Position numbers and translations under genes: made by a program. From Candidatus Competibacteraceae bacterium (GTDB taxonomy: Bacteria > Pseudomonadota > Gammaproteobacteria > Competibacterales > Competibacteraceae): a stretch of 64,000 nt of DNA. This document shows positions 46,324-57,641 of this stretch, one piece after another. The DNA lies in assembly GCA_003989085.1 (NCBI GenBank), contig RXIV01000004.1, positions 1 through 64,000 on the forward strand. Reading direction: 5' to 3'. Each line of letters opens with the position of its first letter. Position 1 is the stretch's first letter. The notes under the pieces are model-generated. The model was not told the DNA's origin, did no database searches, and saw only the letters and a program-made list of their open reading frames with translations.

Positions 46324-46926
46324 TCAGTCCCGCACCCAGACCAGCGTGTGGTTGTTGACTGGCATTGGATAGTCCTGCCGCAGTTGTAGCCCGTTGTCCC
46401 GCGCCAGCCGGTTGAGATCGGCGAAGTCCCGAATCCCGCTGGCCGGGTCGCGAAGTTTCAGCCAGGCGTCAAATTCGGCGTTGCTGGCGCTGGTGTAGCG
46501 ACCGCCATAGTTGAACGGCCCGTACAGGCAGAATGCGCCGCCGGAGGCCAAGCACCGGCCTACGCCCTGGAATAAACCTTCTACTGCCGGCCAGCCCATG
46601 ATGTGTGTGGTGTTGGCGGAAAAGACACCCGCCGCCTGCATGATCGGCCATAGCGCGCTGCTGGCGTCCAGTTCCAGCGGTTGACGCAGGTTCACTAAAC
46701 CCGCTTCAGCGATCCATTGCCGGATACCGGGCAGGTAATCGCTTTGATCGGTGGGTTGCCAGTCCAGATACGGCAAGGCCCGCGCAAAGTGAACAGCGTG
46801 TTGTCCAGTGCCCGCGCCGATTTCCAGAATGAGCCCTGGCGCAGTGAAGACCTCCCGCAATACGGTCAGAATCGGTCCCTTGTTTTGTTCGCAGGCTTCG
46901 GAATACGGTTTGGCGTGAGCATTCAT
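46324..46926 (-). CDS. DUF938 SAM-dependent methyltransferase-like protein
   Basis: A 200-residue protein with the SAM-binding motif LILEIGAGTGQHAVHFARAL and the DUF938 features PYSEACEQNKGPIL, NTTHIMGWPAVEGLF and FCLYGPFNYGGRYTS. The target is unknown. It converges with the HAD gene, one base apart, and follows hppA on the same strand behind two hairpins. Confidence 0.88.
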   Translation of the reverse strand: MNAHAKPYSEACEQNKGPILTVLREVFTAPGLILEIGAGTGQHAVHFARALPYLDWQPTDQSDYLPGIRQWIAEAGLVNLRQPLELDASSALWPIMQAAGVFSANTTHIMGWPAVEGLFQGVGRCLASGGAFCLYGPFNYGGRYTSASNAEFDAWLKLRDPASGIRDFADLNRLARDNGLQLRQDYPMPVNNHTLVWVRD

Positions 46927-46946
46927 GGTGTTTCCCGGAAAGGTAG

Positions 46947-46965
46947 AACAGGCTTCTTGCCTGTT
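46947..46965. repeat. Short dispersed hairpin, copy A
   Basis: AACAGGC and GCCTGTT pair around TTCTT, preceded by GTAG. A second element with the same layout but compensating base changes lies at 49673. On the minus strand it may add to termination after hppA. Confidence 0.45.
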
Positions 46966-46967
46966 TC

Positions 46968-46991
46968 ATCCCCGGTTTGAAGGCCGGGGAT
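46968..46991 (-). terminator. Hairpin after hppA
   Basis: ATCCCCGG and CCGGGGAT pair over 8 bp with an 8-base loop, 11 bases beyond the hppA stop on the minus strand. The T run is absent, so it may act with the next hairpin. Confidence 0.5.
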
Positions 46992-47002
46992 GCGGTCGAT
47001 GC

Positions 47003-49045
47003 TCAGGTAATAAATGGCACCAGAATCAGCGAGACGATGGACAGCAGCTTGACCAGGATATTCATGGCTGGGCCGCTGGTGTCCTTGAACGGATCGCCGA
47101 CGGTATCACCGATCACCGCTGCTGCATGGGCCTCGCCGCCCTTGCGTTCACCGGCTAACTGACCGCCTTCAATCGACTTCTTGGCGTTATCCCAAGCACC
47201 GCCAGCGTTGGCCATCAGCAGAGCAAAGGTGACGCCGGTCAGCATTGCGCCCAGTAGCAGGCCACCTAAGGCGACCGGGCCGAAAAAGAAACCGACAATC
47301 ACCGGCGCCAGCACCGCCAGCAGACCGGGCGGAATCATCTCGCGCAACGCCGCATCGGTGGCGATGGTGACGCAGCGAGCGGTATCGGGCTTACCGGTGC
47401 CTTGCAGCAGGCCGGGAATTTCGCGGAACTGGCGGCGAATTTCCGTCACCATCTCCATCGCCGCCTTACCGACCGAGCTCATGGTCATAGCTGCCGCCAG
47501 CAGCACCACCACCCCGCCCAGAAACACGCCGATCACCACCTGCGGATCAGTGATGTCCATCGCGATCGGATGACCAACCGCCAGCGTCACGGCTTCTTTA
47601 TAGGCGACAAACAGCGCCAATGCCGTCAGCGCCGCAGAACCAATGGCAAAGCCTTTACCGGTCGCGGCAGTGGTGTTGCCGATGGCGTCAAGATGGTCGG
47701 TGATTTTGCGGACTTCGGGCGGTTGGTGGGACATTTCGGCGATACCGCCGGCGTTATCGGAAATCGGCCCGGAAGCATCAATGGTCATGGTGACGCCGGC
47801 GGTCGCCAGCATCCCCACCGCAGCAATGGCGATGCCGTACTGGCCGGCGGTATGGAAGGCCACGAAGATCGCCGCTACGATGATCAGTATCGGCAACGCA
47901 CAGCTTTCCAGTCCGACCGCGAGGCCAGTGATGATATTGGTGGCCGCTCCAGTCCTGGAAGCCTGGATAATCCGCGTCACCGGTTTGGATGAGGTGTAAT
48001 ACCAGGCCGTACGGCCAATGGCGACCCCGGCCAGATTACCGGCCAGAATGGCGAAAAATGCCGGCCAGCCATAGCCGAACAGCAGCATGATCAACAGGGT
48101 CAGGGTTAGAAACAACCCGGCGGAACTGAATTCCGAGATCGCCAGCGCTTTTTCCGGCCCGTGTTTCTTGAAAGCGGTCATCCCGTAAATCCCGACCAGC
48201 GACGAGAGCAGACCGATGATCGCTAGCGTCAGCGGCAGCGCCAGCAGCATGGGCCGGGTCACATCCGCGCCGAAATAGTGAGTCAAGTCGGCAGCGCTGG
48301 CGCTGGCCGCCAGGGTGATCGCTGCGACCATCGAGCCGACGTAGGATTCGTAAATGTCGGCACCCATCCCGGCGATGTCACCCACATTGTCGCCGACGTT
48401 ATCAGCGATGACGCCGGGATTGCGTGGATCGTCTTCGGGAATGCCGGCTTCAACCTTGCCGACCAGATCGGAACCGACATCAGCGGCTTTGGTGAAGATG
48501 CCGCCGCCCACCCGGGCGAACAGGGCGATGGAGGACGCGCCCATCGAGAAGCCCCAGATACTGGAAGCGGATTGGGGATCGACCGCAAGCTGGGTGGACA
48601 GCCCGGTGAAAAACAGACCCAGCCCGATCAGGCCGAAACTGGCGACCGCCAGGCCCATCACCGCGCCACCGTCGAAGGCTACCAGCAACGCCTCGCCGGC
48701 GCCGTGGTCACGAGCGGCGGCGGTGGTGCGGACGTTAGCCTTGGTGGCGGCTTTCATGCCGATCAGCCCGGCCAGCGCCGAGGTCAGCGCGCCCGCCAGA
48801 AACGCAATGCTGGCGCCAAATCCGTGCTGTTTAGAAACTGCCAGCAGAATGGCGACCACCAGGGCGAAAATACCGATTTTGACGTACTGGGCACGCAGAT
48901 AAGTCATCGCGCCCAGTTGTATTTCTTCGCCGATAGCGGTCATCAACCCATCTCCGGTGGAACGGCGGGCGACCGACTGGTAGAGCATTGCGGCGGCGGC
49001 CAGCCCCATCAGGCCAGCCAGCAGCGACAGGATTCCAACGAACAT
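47003..49045 (-). CDS. hppA: Membrane-bound pyrophosphatase, K+-dependent type
   Basis: A 680-residue integral membrane pump with about 16 helices that couples pyrophosphate hydrolysis to H+ or Na+ export. The pyrophosphate-binding loops [20 protein letters not shown] and [11 protein letters not shown], and a C-terminal [10 protein letters not shown], are present. The motif [20 protein letters not shown] has Ala where K+-independent enzymes have Lys, indicating K+ dependence. H+ versus Na+ cannot be settled by eye. ATG 49045 follows GGAGG. Confidence 0.94.
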   Translation of the reverse strand: MFVGILSLLAGLMGLAAAAMLYQSVARRSTGDGLMTAIGEEIQLGAMTYLRAQYVKIGIFALVVAILLAVSKQHGFGASIAFLAGALTSALAGLIGMKAATKANVRTTAAARDHGAGEALLVAFDGGAVMGLAVASFGLIGLGLFFTGLSTQLAVDPQSASSIWGFSMGASSIALFARVGGGIFTKAADVGSDLVGKVEAGIPEDDPRNPGVIADNVGDNVGDIAGMGADIYESYVGSMVAAITLAASASAADLTHYFGADVTRPMLLALPLTLAIIGLLSSLVGIYGMTAFKKHGPEKALAISEFSSAGLFLTLTLLIMLLFGYGWPAFFAILAGNLAGVAIGRTAWYYTSSKPVTRIIQASRTGAATNIITGLAVGLESCALPILIIVAAIFVAFHTAGQYGIAIAAVGMLATAGVTMTIDASGPISDNAGGIAEMSHQPPEVRKITDHLDAIGNTTAATGKGFAIGSAALTALALFVAYKEAVTLAVGHPIAMDITDPQVVIGVFLGGVVVLLAAAMTMSSVGKAAMEMVTEIRRQFREIPGLLQGTGKPDTARCVTIATDAALREMIPPGLLAVLAPVIVGFFFGPVALGGLLLGAMLTGVTFALLMANAGGAWDNAKKSIEGGQLAGERKGGEAHAAAVIGDTVGDPFKDTSGPAMNILVKLLSIVSLILVPFIT

Positions 49046-49221
49046 AAAAGCATCCTCCGCAGGTTTGTTTGCTCGGTTGATGGCGCCTCGATGCACAGTG
49101 GGCCAGCATAGGCAATAATGATAACTGATTCACGTACTATGAATCCGGGCATTGTCTGGTTTATGTCCGGATCGAGGCGATGAGTATCGCCGGCTTGAAA
49201 CCGTTGAGGAGCAACCCGAAC

Positions 49222-49650
49222 ATGAGATGTAAACACTACATGTTGTCTGCGCCTACCTGTGTATTGGATACCGCGCCATTGTCCGAAGCACTGTCCATCA
49301 TGATCCGCAAGCACATGCAGGATTTGATGGTGGTCAATGCTCAGGGCGAGTTTCTCGGCACCATTACCTCGTTTACCTTTTCCAAGATGTTGTTGCCGGC
49401 AACGCCGCAGTTACCGGACGAGTCGGATCGTGAAACGGCTGAAGACGTTGATAACCGGTTAATGCCGCACTTGCACCGCAAGGTGGGCGATTTTACCGGC
49501 GCTCATCCGGTGGTTGACGCCGAAGCGCCATTGACCGAGGCGCTTAATCTGCTGGCGGCGGGCTATATCCGCCTACCAGTGGTTGGGCCGGAGAATAAAC
49601 TGGTTGGGGCGCTGTCATCGCTAACTATTCTGCGCCGGTTCCGGTTCTAA
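49222..49650 (+). CDS. CBS-domain pair protein
   Basis: A 142-residue soluble protein made of two CBS motifs: MLSAPTCVLDTAPLSEALSI with MIRKHMQDLMVVNAQGEFLG, then GAHPVVDAEAPLTEALNLLA with GYIRLPVVGPENKLVGALSS. CBS pairs bind adenine nucleotides and regulate partners. ATG 49222 is preferred because GAGGAG lies ten bases upstream; ATG 49180 would add 14 residues. It is divergent from hppA, a possible partner. Confidence 0.82.
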   Translation: MRCKHYMLSAPTCVLDTAPLSEALSIMIRKHMQDLMVVNAQGEFLGTITSFTFSKMLLPATPQLPDESDRETAEDVDNRLMPHLHRKVGDFTGAHPVVDAEAPLTEALNLLAAGYIRLPVVGPENKLVGALSSLTILRRFRF

Positions 49651-49672
49651 TCCAGTGGGGAGTTGGGGAGTA

Positions 49673-49693
49673 GCACGGGCATCCCGCCCGTGC
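49673..49693. repeat. Short dispersed hairpin, copy B
   Basis: GCACGGGC and GCCCGTGC pair perfectly around ATCCC, preceded by GTA. It parallels the hairpin at 46947, with the stem kept by paired changes. It lies after the CBS gene and has no T run. Confidence 0.45.
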
Positions 49694-49817
49694 CACGCAT
49701 TGCATCATGGAGGCTATGCCATCAACGGTGGCAATCAATGATCGGGTTGATCCGCTGGTTGGCTTGACTCGTGCGAAAATTGCCCTAATCGAAATAGCGC
49801 GATAAGGCCAGGCTGAT

Positions 49818-51812
49818 TCAGGCCCGGAATCGTCGGGTCAACCGTTGCAGTCGCCGCACGGCCGCCGGCGTTGTCACCGGGCCATAGCGCAACGCGCTGT
49901 AAAGCCTCCCGATTTCCTGCGCCAGCGTCGCTAATTCCGGGCGCTGAACCGCCACCCGTTCCACGAATGCCAATGGCCCTTCATGCGGGCTTCGCGCCAG
50001 CCCACGCCGGGCTAACCGGGCGCAGAATCGCTGCCATGAACGCGCCACCGGATCGCGGGAAAACTGGCTCCGCCAGCGCAGCCCGGCGAAAATCAGCCCA
50101 AAGCCGCTCAGCGCAACGACCATCGCCACGGTCATTTCACCCCAGTCCACCGGCCCGAAACCCAGTCCCGATAACAATTCCTTTTGCCGGTCGGGGCCAT
50201 AGGCCAGCACCCATTCGTTCCAGGAATTGTTCAGCGAATCCCAGCTCAAGGCTAATTGTCGCAACCATTCGCTATGGCCACCGCGCCGCAGTAGAAAGGG
50301 CAGCGAACCGGGATCGGCCACCGCCGCGTAAAGGCCGTCCTGAATCCGGTTTGGCGCAACTGCCGCCGTCGGGTCCACTCGCACCCAGCCGCGTTCCGGC
50401 AGCCAGACTTCAGCCCAGGCATGGGCGTCGGCCTGCCGGACGATTAAATAATCGCCGATTGCGTTGCGCTCGCCGCCCTGATAACCGGTCACGATCCGCG
50501 CCGGCACGCCCGCCGCCCGCATCAGAAATACAAACGCGCTGGCGTAATGCTCACAAAACCCCTGGCGAGTGCGGAACAGAAAATCGTCGACGCTGTTAGC
50601 GCCCAGCAATGGCGGCGTCAGGGTGTAATAAAACGCCTGTTCCCGAAACAGAGTCAGCGCCGCGTTGATCAGCGCTTCAGGCTGGGGATCGTGCTCCCGC
50701 CATTGCGCCGCCAGCTCTCTGGCGCGGGAATTGCCCCGTCCTGGCAACCGCAGAACGCGACTGCGTTCCAGCGTGGTTAATTCACCAGTGCGATAGCTGG
50801 GATAAGACCGGACTTCATAGCGGTATACCTCATTCACCGGCTGATCACGCAGCAATTGAAATGAGGGCGTCATTCCGGTTCGGGGCGGCAGGCTGGCGGG
50901 TAAATCCAGCGCCAGTAGCCAGCGCCGGTTACTCGGCTCCATGATCACCGCGTACTCAACCGCCGGACCTTCCGGGGTGAATGCGACGGGCGTCTTGGCT
51001 GGCAACTCTTCATGACGGGTCCATTTCCGGCCATCGAAATTCCACAACACGGGCCCGCGCCAATACAACTGTTTTGGCGGCGGTGGTGGGCCAACAAAGC
51101 GCACCCGGAACGCCACTGCGTCCGACTTGCTCAGCTCACTGACCGAACCGGGCGACATCTCCTCGGACAGACCGGTGCGACCCTGATGAGCGTCTTTGGG
51201 CAGGCCCCATAACGGGCCGGGAATGCGTGGAAACAGCACAAACAGAATCAGCATCATCGGAATCGCCTGCACCACCATTTTGCCGGCCAGCCGCACCGGC
51301 GCGAGCGCAGTCAACCCAGCGTGTTGGCGATAAATCAGGGTCTGCGCCGCCAGCATCACCACTACCACCGCGAACAGCCAGGCCACCATCAAAATTTCCT
51401 GGCTATACAGCAGATTGCTCATCACCAGCAGATAACCGAGAAACACCAGCACCAGCCCATCGCGCAAACCACGGGTTTCCAGCAGTTTGCAGGCGGTCAT
51501 TGCTGTTAGCAGCGCGATTCCGGCATCGCGACCCAGCAAGGTTCGATACTCGATCATCACCCCGGCTCCAACCAGCAGCGCCAAGGGCAACAGCAGCCAG
51601 CGCGGCGGCAGTGACCGGTTGCGAGTGGCGATAAACCCGCGCAAACCGATCAGCGCGTAAAACAGCAGTGTGAGCCAAATGGGCAACTCGCCCGTGTGCG
51701 GTGCGACCGCCATCGCCAGCGTGACCAGCAGCCAGATCACCGCCAGCGGCAGCAACGGTTCAATCGGTGGCGGGTTAGGCTTTAGCCGACTTTTGCGGCG
51801 CCACGGCATCAT
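49818..51812 (-). CDS. Transglutaminase-like membrane protein (TgpA/DUF3488)
   Basis: A 664-residue protein: five or six membrane helices in residues about 20-200, then a periplasmic transglutaminase core with the Cys-His-Asp triad in RQGFCEHYASAFVFLMRAAG, DAHAWAEVWL and WVRVDPTAAVAPN, a further helix near 560 and a DUF4129-like tail. Relatives (TgpA of Pseudomonas) are envelope proteins. Start 51812 lies ten bases after GAGGG. It completes the MoxR-DUF58-TgpA block. Confidence 0.9.
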   Translation of the reverse strand: MMPWRRKSRLKPNPPPIEPLLPLAVIWLLVTLAMAVAPHTGELPIWLTLLFYALIGLRGFIATRNRSLPPRWLLLPLALLVGAGVMIEYRTLLGRDAGIALLTAMTACKLLETRGLRDGLVLVFLGYLLVMSNLLYSQEILMVAWLFAVVVVMLAAQTLIYRQHAGLTALAPVRLAGKMVVQAIPMMLILFVLFPRIPGPLWGLPKDAHQGRTGLSEEMSPGSVSELSKSDAVAFRVRFVGPPPPPKQLYWRGPVLWNFDGRKWTRHEELPAKTPVAFTPEGPAVEYAVIMEPSNRRWLLALDLPASLPPRTGMTPSFQLLRDQPVNEVYRYEVRSYPSYRTGELTTLERSRVLRLPGRGNSRARELAAQWREHDPQPEALINAALTLFREQAFYYTLTPPLLGANSVDDFLFRTRQGFCEHYASAFVFLMRAAGVPARIVTGYQGGERNAIGDYLIVRQADAHAWAEVWLPERGWVRVDPTAAVAPNRIQDGLYAAVADPGSLPFLLRRGGHSEWLRQLALSWDSLNNSWNEWVLAYGPDRQKELLSGLGFGPVDWGEMTVAMVVALSGFGLIFAGLRWRSQFSRDPVARSWQRFCARLARRGLARSPHEGPLAFVERVAVQRPELATLAQEIGRLYSALRYGPVTTPAAVRRLQRLTRRFRA

Positions 51813-51880
51813 GCTTGAAGAACCCTCGTCCACAGGAAAACACGGGATAACTAAAGGGTGAAGGCTAAGTTAAAAAACCT

Positions 51881-52834
51881 TCACAACCGAAATAGCGCCA
51901 GCGCCTCCAAACAACGCCGGCGGTGCCCGACTCCGATGGCTGGCGGAATTTTCAGGTTCGGCAACCACAGGCCATACTGGAAGCCTGCGCTATCCGCCTG
52001 CAACACCCATTGGCAAAGCTGCTCCAGACGCGGTTCGACGTTATCAATCCCCAACAGCCGCCAATCCAGCCACAGTTCCGGGCGGGCCTGATCGGTGAAG
52101 CGTTTGACCAGTAACGGCCCGCCTCGGGTCGCCGCCTTCCAGGCAATCCGGCGCGGTGAATCGCCGGGCGCATAGGAACGGAAACCGGCGTAATCCTCAC
52201 TGCCCAAGCCTTGCTCACCCAAACCGCTGCCGCTGCCACCCGGCAATGAGGCTGGCAATGGCCGCCGCCCCCTCGGACGCGGATACGCCAGCCCGCCCCG
52301 CTCAAAATTGACCCAGCTCCATGCCTGCAACAGACCTAGCGGAAAGCGGGTCAGCACCCGGATCGGGCCGGGTTGCAGCCTGCCGCGCCGTTCAGCGGGA
52401 ATGCTCAGCGTGATTGTTGCTGAACCTTGGGCCGGCACATCCACATACTGCGGCGGGCGATCCTGCCATTGCAGGGCAATGCCGTAGCGCGGGGCAGTTC
52501 CGGGATGATCCAGCCGGTAGCTGAATTGCGCCTCCTGCCCGACAAACACCGGTTCGGCGACGCCTGGGTGAATGACCAGTCCCAGCAGGTTGTCATGCGC
52601 CCGCCACATACTGTTCAATGCGACTGCGGCCAACAGAAAAGTGAAGGCGAACCCCATGCTGTTGCTGTAATTAACCGCCCACAGGAACAACAGGAACAGC
52701 AAGGCGGCGAAGGCATAGCCATAGCGGGTCGGCAGGATGTAGAGGCGGCGGCGGATCAATGCCACCGGCTCACTGGCGGGGGGATGACGGCGCATCACCC
52801 AGGACTCAAAGCGTTGCCGCAGCCCTTGACCCAT
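51881..52834 (-). CDS. DUF58 domain protein
   Basis: A 317-residue protein with two N-terminal membrane helices (YAFAALLFLLFLWAVNYSN) and the DUF58 signature DYAGFRSYAPGDSPRRIAWK. DUF58 proteins partner MoxR ATPases and may fold like von Willebrand A domains. It starts ten bases after moxR and ends 68 bases before the transglutaminase gene. Confidence 0.9.
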   Translation of the reverse strand: MGQGLRQRFESWVMRRHPPASEPVALIRRRLYILPTRYGYAFAALLFLLFLWAVNYSNSMGFAFTFLLAAVALNSMWRAHDNLLGLVIHPGVAEPVFVGQEAQFSYRLDHPGTAPRYGIALQWQDRPPQYVDVPAQGSATITLSIPAERRGRLQPGPIRVLTRFPLGLLQAWSWVNFERGGLAYPRPRGRRPLPASLPGGSGSGLGEQGLGSEDYAGFRSYAPGDSPRRIAWKAATRGGPLLVKRFTDQARPELWLDWRLLGIDNVEPRLEQLCQWVLQADSAGFQYGLWLPNLKIPPAIGVGHRRRCLEALALFRL

Positions 52835-52844
52835 TTGCAGGGAC

Positions 52845-53777
<933 letters not shown>

Positions 53778-53778
53778 A

Positions 53779-54303
53779 TTAATCCTGCCGGCGCAGATCG
53801 CGCTTGAATCGTTTGAAATTCTCAACATAGCGGGCGGCCGTCTGGCGCAGACCATTGATTTCCGCTTCAGTGAGGGGGCGAACGACCTTGCCGGGAGAAC
53901 CCATCACCAACGATCCATCCGGGATGACCTTGCTTTCGGGAATCAGGCTGTTAGCCCCGATTAGGCAGTTTTTGCCGATCACCGCTCGGTTCATGATCAG
54001 GCTTTTGATCCCAATCAGACTGTTGTCGCCGATGATGCAGCCGTGCAGCATCGCCAGATGACCGACCGTGACATCGCGGCCCACCGTTAGCAGAATGCCG
54101 GGATCCGTGTGGAGCACCGCGCCATCTTGAATATTGGAATTTTCGCCGATGGTGATGACATCGTTATCGCCGCGGGCGACCACGTTAAACCAGAGGCTGG
54201 CGTTCTGTTTCAGTACGACCGAGCCGATCACGGTAGCGTTATCGGCGATGAACCAGTCCGCGCCATGAAATTCGACCTTGCGGTCGCCAAGGGAATAAAT
54301 CAC
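53779..54303 (-). CDS. Gamma-carbonic anhydrase-like hexapeptide protein
   Basis: A 174-residue left-handed beta-helix protein. Zinc ligands are suggested by His in GAVLHTDPG and [14 protein letters not shown], as in gamma-carbonic anhydrases; many YrdA-type relatives have no proven activity. GTG 54303 follows AGGAG by six bases and gives the normal [18 protein letters not shown] start. Confidence 0.88.
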   Translation of the reverse strand: MIYSLGDRKVEFHGADWFIADNATVIGSVVLKQNASLWFNVVARGDNDVITIGENSNIQDGAVLHTDPGILLTVGRDVTVGHLAMLHGCIIGDNSLIGIKSLIMNRAVIGKNCLIGANSLIPESKVIPDGSLVMGSPGKVVRPLTEAEINGLRQTAARYVENFKRFKRDLRRQD

Positions 54304-54412
54304 CGGATTCTCCTGAGAGGGGGCGGGGGAAAACCGGGGCAGTATAAACGAGCAGGTGGCGGGGAAATCCCCCTTCACCCCGGTTTTAACCAAGGGGAGG
54401 GGGCGTAGCCGG

Positions 54413-54922
54413 TTACTTGGCGACCTTGGCGTCCAGTTCCTTGGCGGTCAGCGTATCGTCATAGACACCGGCGGCTACCTGGTAATTGCCGGCGCTCAAC
54501 ACATAGGCCACCTTGCGATGATTGCCCTCAGCACCGGGCTTGGTCCACATGTATTCGACCCAGCCGCCGTGAGTGTTCTTGGCGGCGGCGCACAGGGCGC
54601 TGCCAAATTCCTTGCCGGTGGCCTTGTCCTTGAGATCGGTCAGCTTCATGCCCTTGACCTTCTCGCTGGGGTGGGCCTTCATGATCCCGCTGGTGCAGTC
54701 GAGCACAAAAACGTAAGTATCCTTCCAAGCCCACTTGCCATCTTTCTTGTCGAACTCGGTCAGGGCGACATCAGCACCAGCCTGCACGGTGGCGGCGGCC
54801 TCCTTAACCTTGGCGACTACTTCATCAGCAGTTGCCGCGTCCGCCGCCCACGCGCCGGCTGTTAGACCCATCGCGCAGCTCGCCGCTACGCCCAGCAGCA
54901 GTTTCTTGTTCATCACTTTCAT
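54413..54922 (-). CDS. Secreted single-Cache domain protein
   Basis: A 169-residue protein with a Sec signal peptide ([21 protein letters not shown], likely cut before ADAATADEV). The mature part, with [20 protein letters not shown] and [20 protein letters not shown], matches the single-Cache fold of chemoreceptor sensors, but no signalling domain follows. It may be a periplasmic ligand-binding partner. GGAGGG lies nine bases before ATG 54922. It is divergent from the PAS-GGDEF gene. Confidence 0.83.
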   Translation of the reverse strand: MKVMNKKLLLGVAASCAMGLTAGAWAADAATADEVVAKVKEAAATVQAGADVALTEFDKKDGKWAWKDTYVFVLDCTSGIMKAHPSEKVKGMKLTDLKDKATGKEFGSALCAAAKNTHGGWVEYMWTKPGAEGNHRKVAYVLSAGNYQVAAGVYDDTLTAKELDAKVAK

Positions 54923-55147
54923 TGTTTTACCCTCCTTCGGGTTTTGTTTTGTCGATTCAGATTGCGCCGCCACAGACTGAGGCAGCGTCTCTAAACCGTA
55001 GTCGCTGGATGGCAAAGCCACAAGGCCCGATCCCTTTTTGGCTGTTGCGCTGGCCGATGTGGCTGTGTTAATCCCTGAAAATCCAATGATAATGTATGCT
55101 TTATAGTTCAATGAACCAGAGAAATTTCTGCTTGCAGTTGATGACTT

Positions 55148-57598
55148 ATGTCCGATCCGCCTCTTAACGCCTTGTCCGGGCCGCGTCTGCTCGCAGAACG
55201 GACCCTGCTGCGCAGCCTTTATGACGCCATTCCTGATCCGGTCTGGCTCAAGGACCCACAAGGCGTCTATCTTGCCTGTAATCGGGCGTTTAGCGCGTAT
55301 TACGGTGCGTCGGAAAGCGTTATTGTCGGCAAGACCGACATTGATTTCGTGGATGCCGCCACTGCCGAGTTTTACCGGAGCAAGGACTGGGAGGCGATTG
55401 CTGCTGGGGGTGCGCCGTGTCGCAATGAAGAATGGTTTACCTACCCGGATGGTCAGCACCGGTTGTTCGAGACCACCAAGACCCTGATTTTCCAAGCGGA
55501 TGGGCGGTTGCTGGGCGTACTTGGCATTGCCCGTGACATTACCGAGCGGCAGCGGACCGAGGAGGCGCTGCGTCGTTCAGAGCTTAATTTGCGCAGGGCT
55601 CAGGAGGTCGCCAACTTGGGGAGTTGGTCACTGGATGTGTGTAATAGCCGTCTGGAATGGACTGAGCAGACTTACCGGATTTTTGGGGTGACGCCCGGTA
55701 CGCCACTGAGTTACGAACTATTTCTGAGGTGTATTCACCCGGATGATCGCGAAAAGGTCCATCAAGCCTGGCAGGCGGCGCTGACTGGTGCGCCCTACCA
55801 CGTCCTGCATCGGATCGTGGTGGACGGCGCGATCAGGTGGGTACGCGAACTGGCGGAGTTTACTTTTGACCTGCAAGGCCGCCCGCGCAGCGCTATCGGT
55901 ACGGTGCAGGACATCACCCAGTGCCATATAGCTACCCTGAAGTTGCGCCGCCTATCCCAGATCGTTGAACAGACTCCGCTCTCCATCGTCGTAACCGATC
56001 TCAAAGGTCGGATCGAGTACGCCAATCCCTATTTTAGCCAAATCACAGGCTACAGCCGCGCTGAGGTCATTGGTCAGAGTCCAAGCATTTTGAAATCAGG
56101 CGAAACCCCGCAGGAAGAGTATCGGCAGCTCTGGCAAATCATTATTGCTGGCGGGACTTGGGATGGGGTATTGCATAATCGCCGCAAAGACGGCTCGCTG
56201 TATTGGGAACGCGTATTGATTGCGCCGATCCGCGATGCTGATGGTCGGATTGTTCAATATCTGGGTATCAAGCAGGACATCACGGCACAGAAACAGCTGG
56301 AGGACGAACTGTGCCAGCGTCGGTATTATCAACGGGCGCTGCTCGATAATTTCCCGTTCATGGTCTGGCTCAAGGATACCGAAAGCCGCTTTTTAGCGGT
56401 CAATCAGCCATTTGCCAAAGCCTGTGGCCTGTCGGACGCCGATGCAGTGGTGGGCATGACGGATTTTGATGTCTGGCCGCGCCATCTGGCGGAACGCTAT
56501 CGAGCTGATGACCGAACGGTGCTGGCGACGCGGCGCAAGAAAGCGGCTGAAGAAACACTGCTCGAACAGGGCAAGCCGCGCTGGATCGAGACCTACAAGG
56601 CGCCGGTGGTTGACCAGGGCGGGACGCTGCTCGGTACGGTGGGCTTTACCCGCGACATCACCGACCGCAAGCAGGCCGAGGAGCGGCTGCGGCTGGCCGC
56701 CAGTGTATTTGAATATGCGCATGAGGGGATCATCATCACCGATGCGGCGGTCAACATCATCGAGGTCAACCAGGCATTCACTGAACTGATGGGCTATACC
56801 CGTGAAGAAGTGCTGGGTCGCAATCCTCGTTTTCTCCAGTCAGGCCGGCATGACGCCGATTTTTATGCCGCGATATGGCATTCCCTGAGTAGCGCCGGGT
56901 TCTGGATCGGAGAACTGTGGAACCGCAAGAAGGATGGCGAGTTGTGTGTGGGACAGGCCAGCATCTCGGTAGTGCGCGACGCCGCCGGATTGATTACCCA
57001 CTACGTCAGTTTGTTCTCAGATATTACCCCGCTCAAGGAAAGCCAGCGCCAGCTAGAGCAGATGGCCTACCACGATGCTCTGACTCAGTTACCGAACCGG
57101 GTGTTGTTGGCGGATCGGTTGCGTCAGGCGATGGCCCGGACCCAGCGGGAAGGAGGGCTGTTAGCGGTGATTTATCTTGATCTGGATGATTTCAAGCCGG
57201 TTAACGACTGTTTTGGTCATAACGCCGGCGACCAGGTGCTTGTCCAGGTGGCTCAGCGTCTGAGCGCCTGTCTGCGGGGCGGAGACACGCTGTCGCGGGT
57301 TGGCGGCGATGAATTTGTAGCGCTGATCAATAATCTGAGCGACATGCGGGATTGCCAGCAGATGCTGGCCCGGATTATCAAGGTGCTGACCAAGCCGTTT
57401 GTGGTGGCCGGCGGAGATGCGAATCTGTCAGCCAGCTTAGGCGTCACCCTGTATCCCCTGGATTCTACTGATGCCGATGCACTAATCCGTCATGCCGACC
57501 GGGCGATGTACGCGGCCAAGGATGCTGGGCGCAATTGCTACCGGTTGTTTGATCTGGATGACACGACCACCCGGCGACCAGCGTCGGATCAGCCATAA
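55148..57598 (+). CDS. Multi-PAS diguanylate cyclase
   Basis: An 816-residue cytosolic signalling protein with about five PAS modules (roughly residues 18-135, 145-260, 270-385, 395-510 and 518-640) and a C-terminal GGDEF domain making cyclic di-GMP. The active site is VGGDEFVAL near residue 720, and the inhibitory I-site RxxD (RGGD) sits five residues before it, so feedback control is likely. There is no EAL domain and no membrane segment. The Shine-Dalgarno is weak. Confidence 0.92.
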   Translation: MSDPPLNALSGPRLLAERTLLRSLYDAIPDPVWLKDPQGVYLACNRAFSAYYGASESVIVGKTDIDFVDAATAEFYRSKDWEAIAAGGAPCRNEEWFTYPDGQHRLFETTKTLIFQADGRLLGVLGIARDITERQRTEEALRRSELNLRRAQEVANLGSWSLDVCNSRLEWTEQTYRIFGVTPGTPLSYELFLRCIHPDDREKVHQAWQAALTGAPYHVLHRIVVDGAIRWVRELAEFTFDLQGRPRSAIGTVQDITQCHIATLKLRRLSQIVEQTPLSIVVTDLKGRIEYANPYFSQITGYSRAEVIGQSPSILKSGETPQEEYRQLWQIIIAGGTWDGVLHNRRKDGSLYWERVLIAPIRDADGRIVQYLGIKQDITAQKQLEDELCQRRYYQRALLDNFPFMVWLKDTESRFLAVNQPFAKACGLSDADAVVGMTDFDVWPRHLAERYRADDRTVLATRRKKAAEETLLEQGKPRWIETYKAPVVDQGGTLLGTVGFTRDITDRKQAEERLRLAASVFEYAHEGIIITDAAVNIIEVNQAFTELMGYTREEVLGRNPRFLQSGRHDADFYAAIWHSLSSAGFWIGELWNRKKDGELCVGQASISVVRDAAGLITHYVSLFSDITPLKESQRQLEQMAYHDALTQLPNRVLLADRLRQAMARTQREGGLLAVIYLDLDDFKPVNDCFGHNAGDQVLVQVAQRLSACLRGGDTLSRVGGDEFVALINNLSDMRDCQQMLARIIKVLTKPFVVAGGDANLSASLGVTLYPLDSTDADALIRHADRAMYAAKDAGRNCYRLFDLDDTTTRRPASDQP

Positions 57599-57641
57599 TT
57601 TTCAATCTGTTGCTTGTAGATTGATTTCTAGGAGACCACTC

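Noticed and set aside
54923-55495. N-terminal extension of the Cache protein to 360 codons
   Set aside because: It would place residues ahead of a clear signal peptide and overlap the divergent GGDEF gene; the start at 54922 has a strong Shine-Dalgarno.
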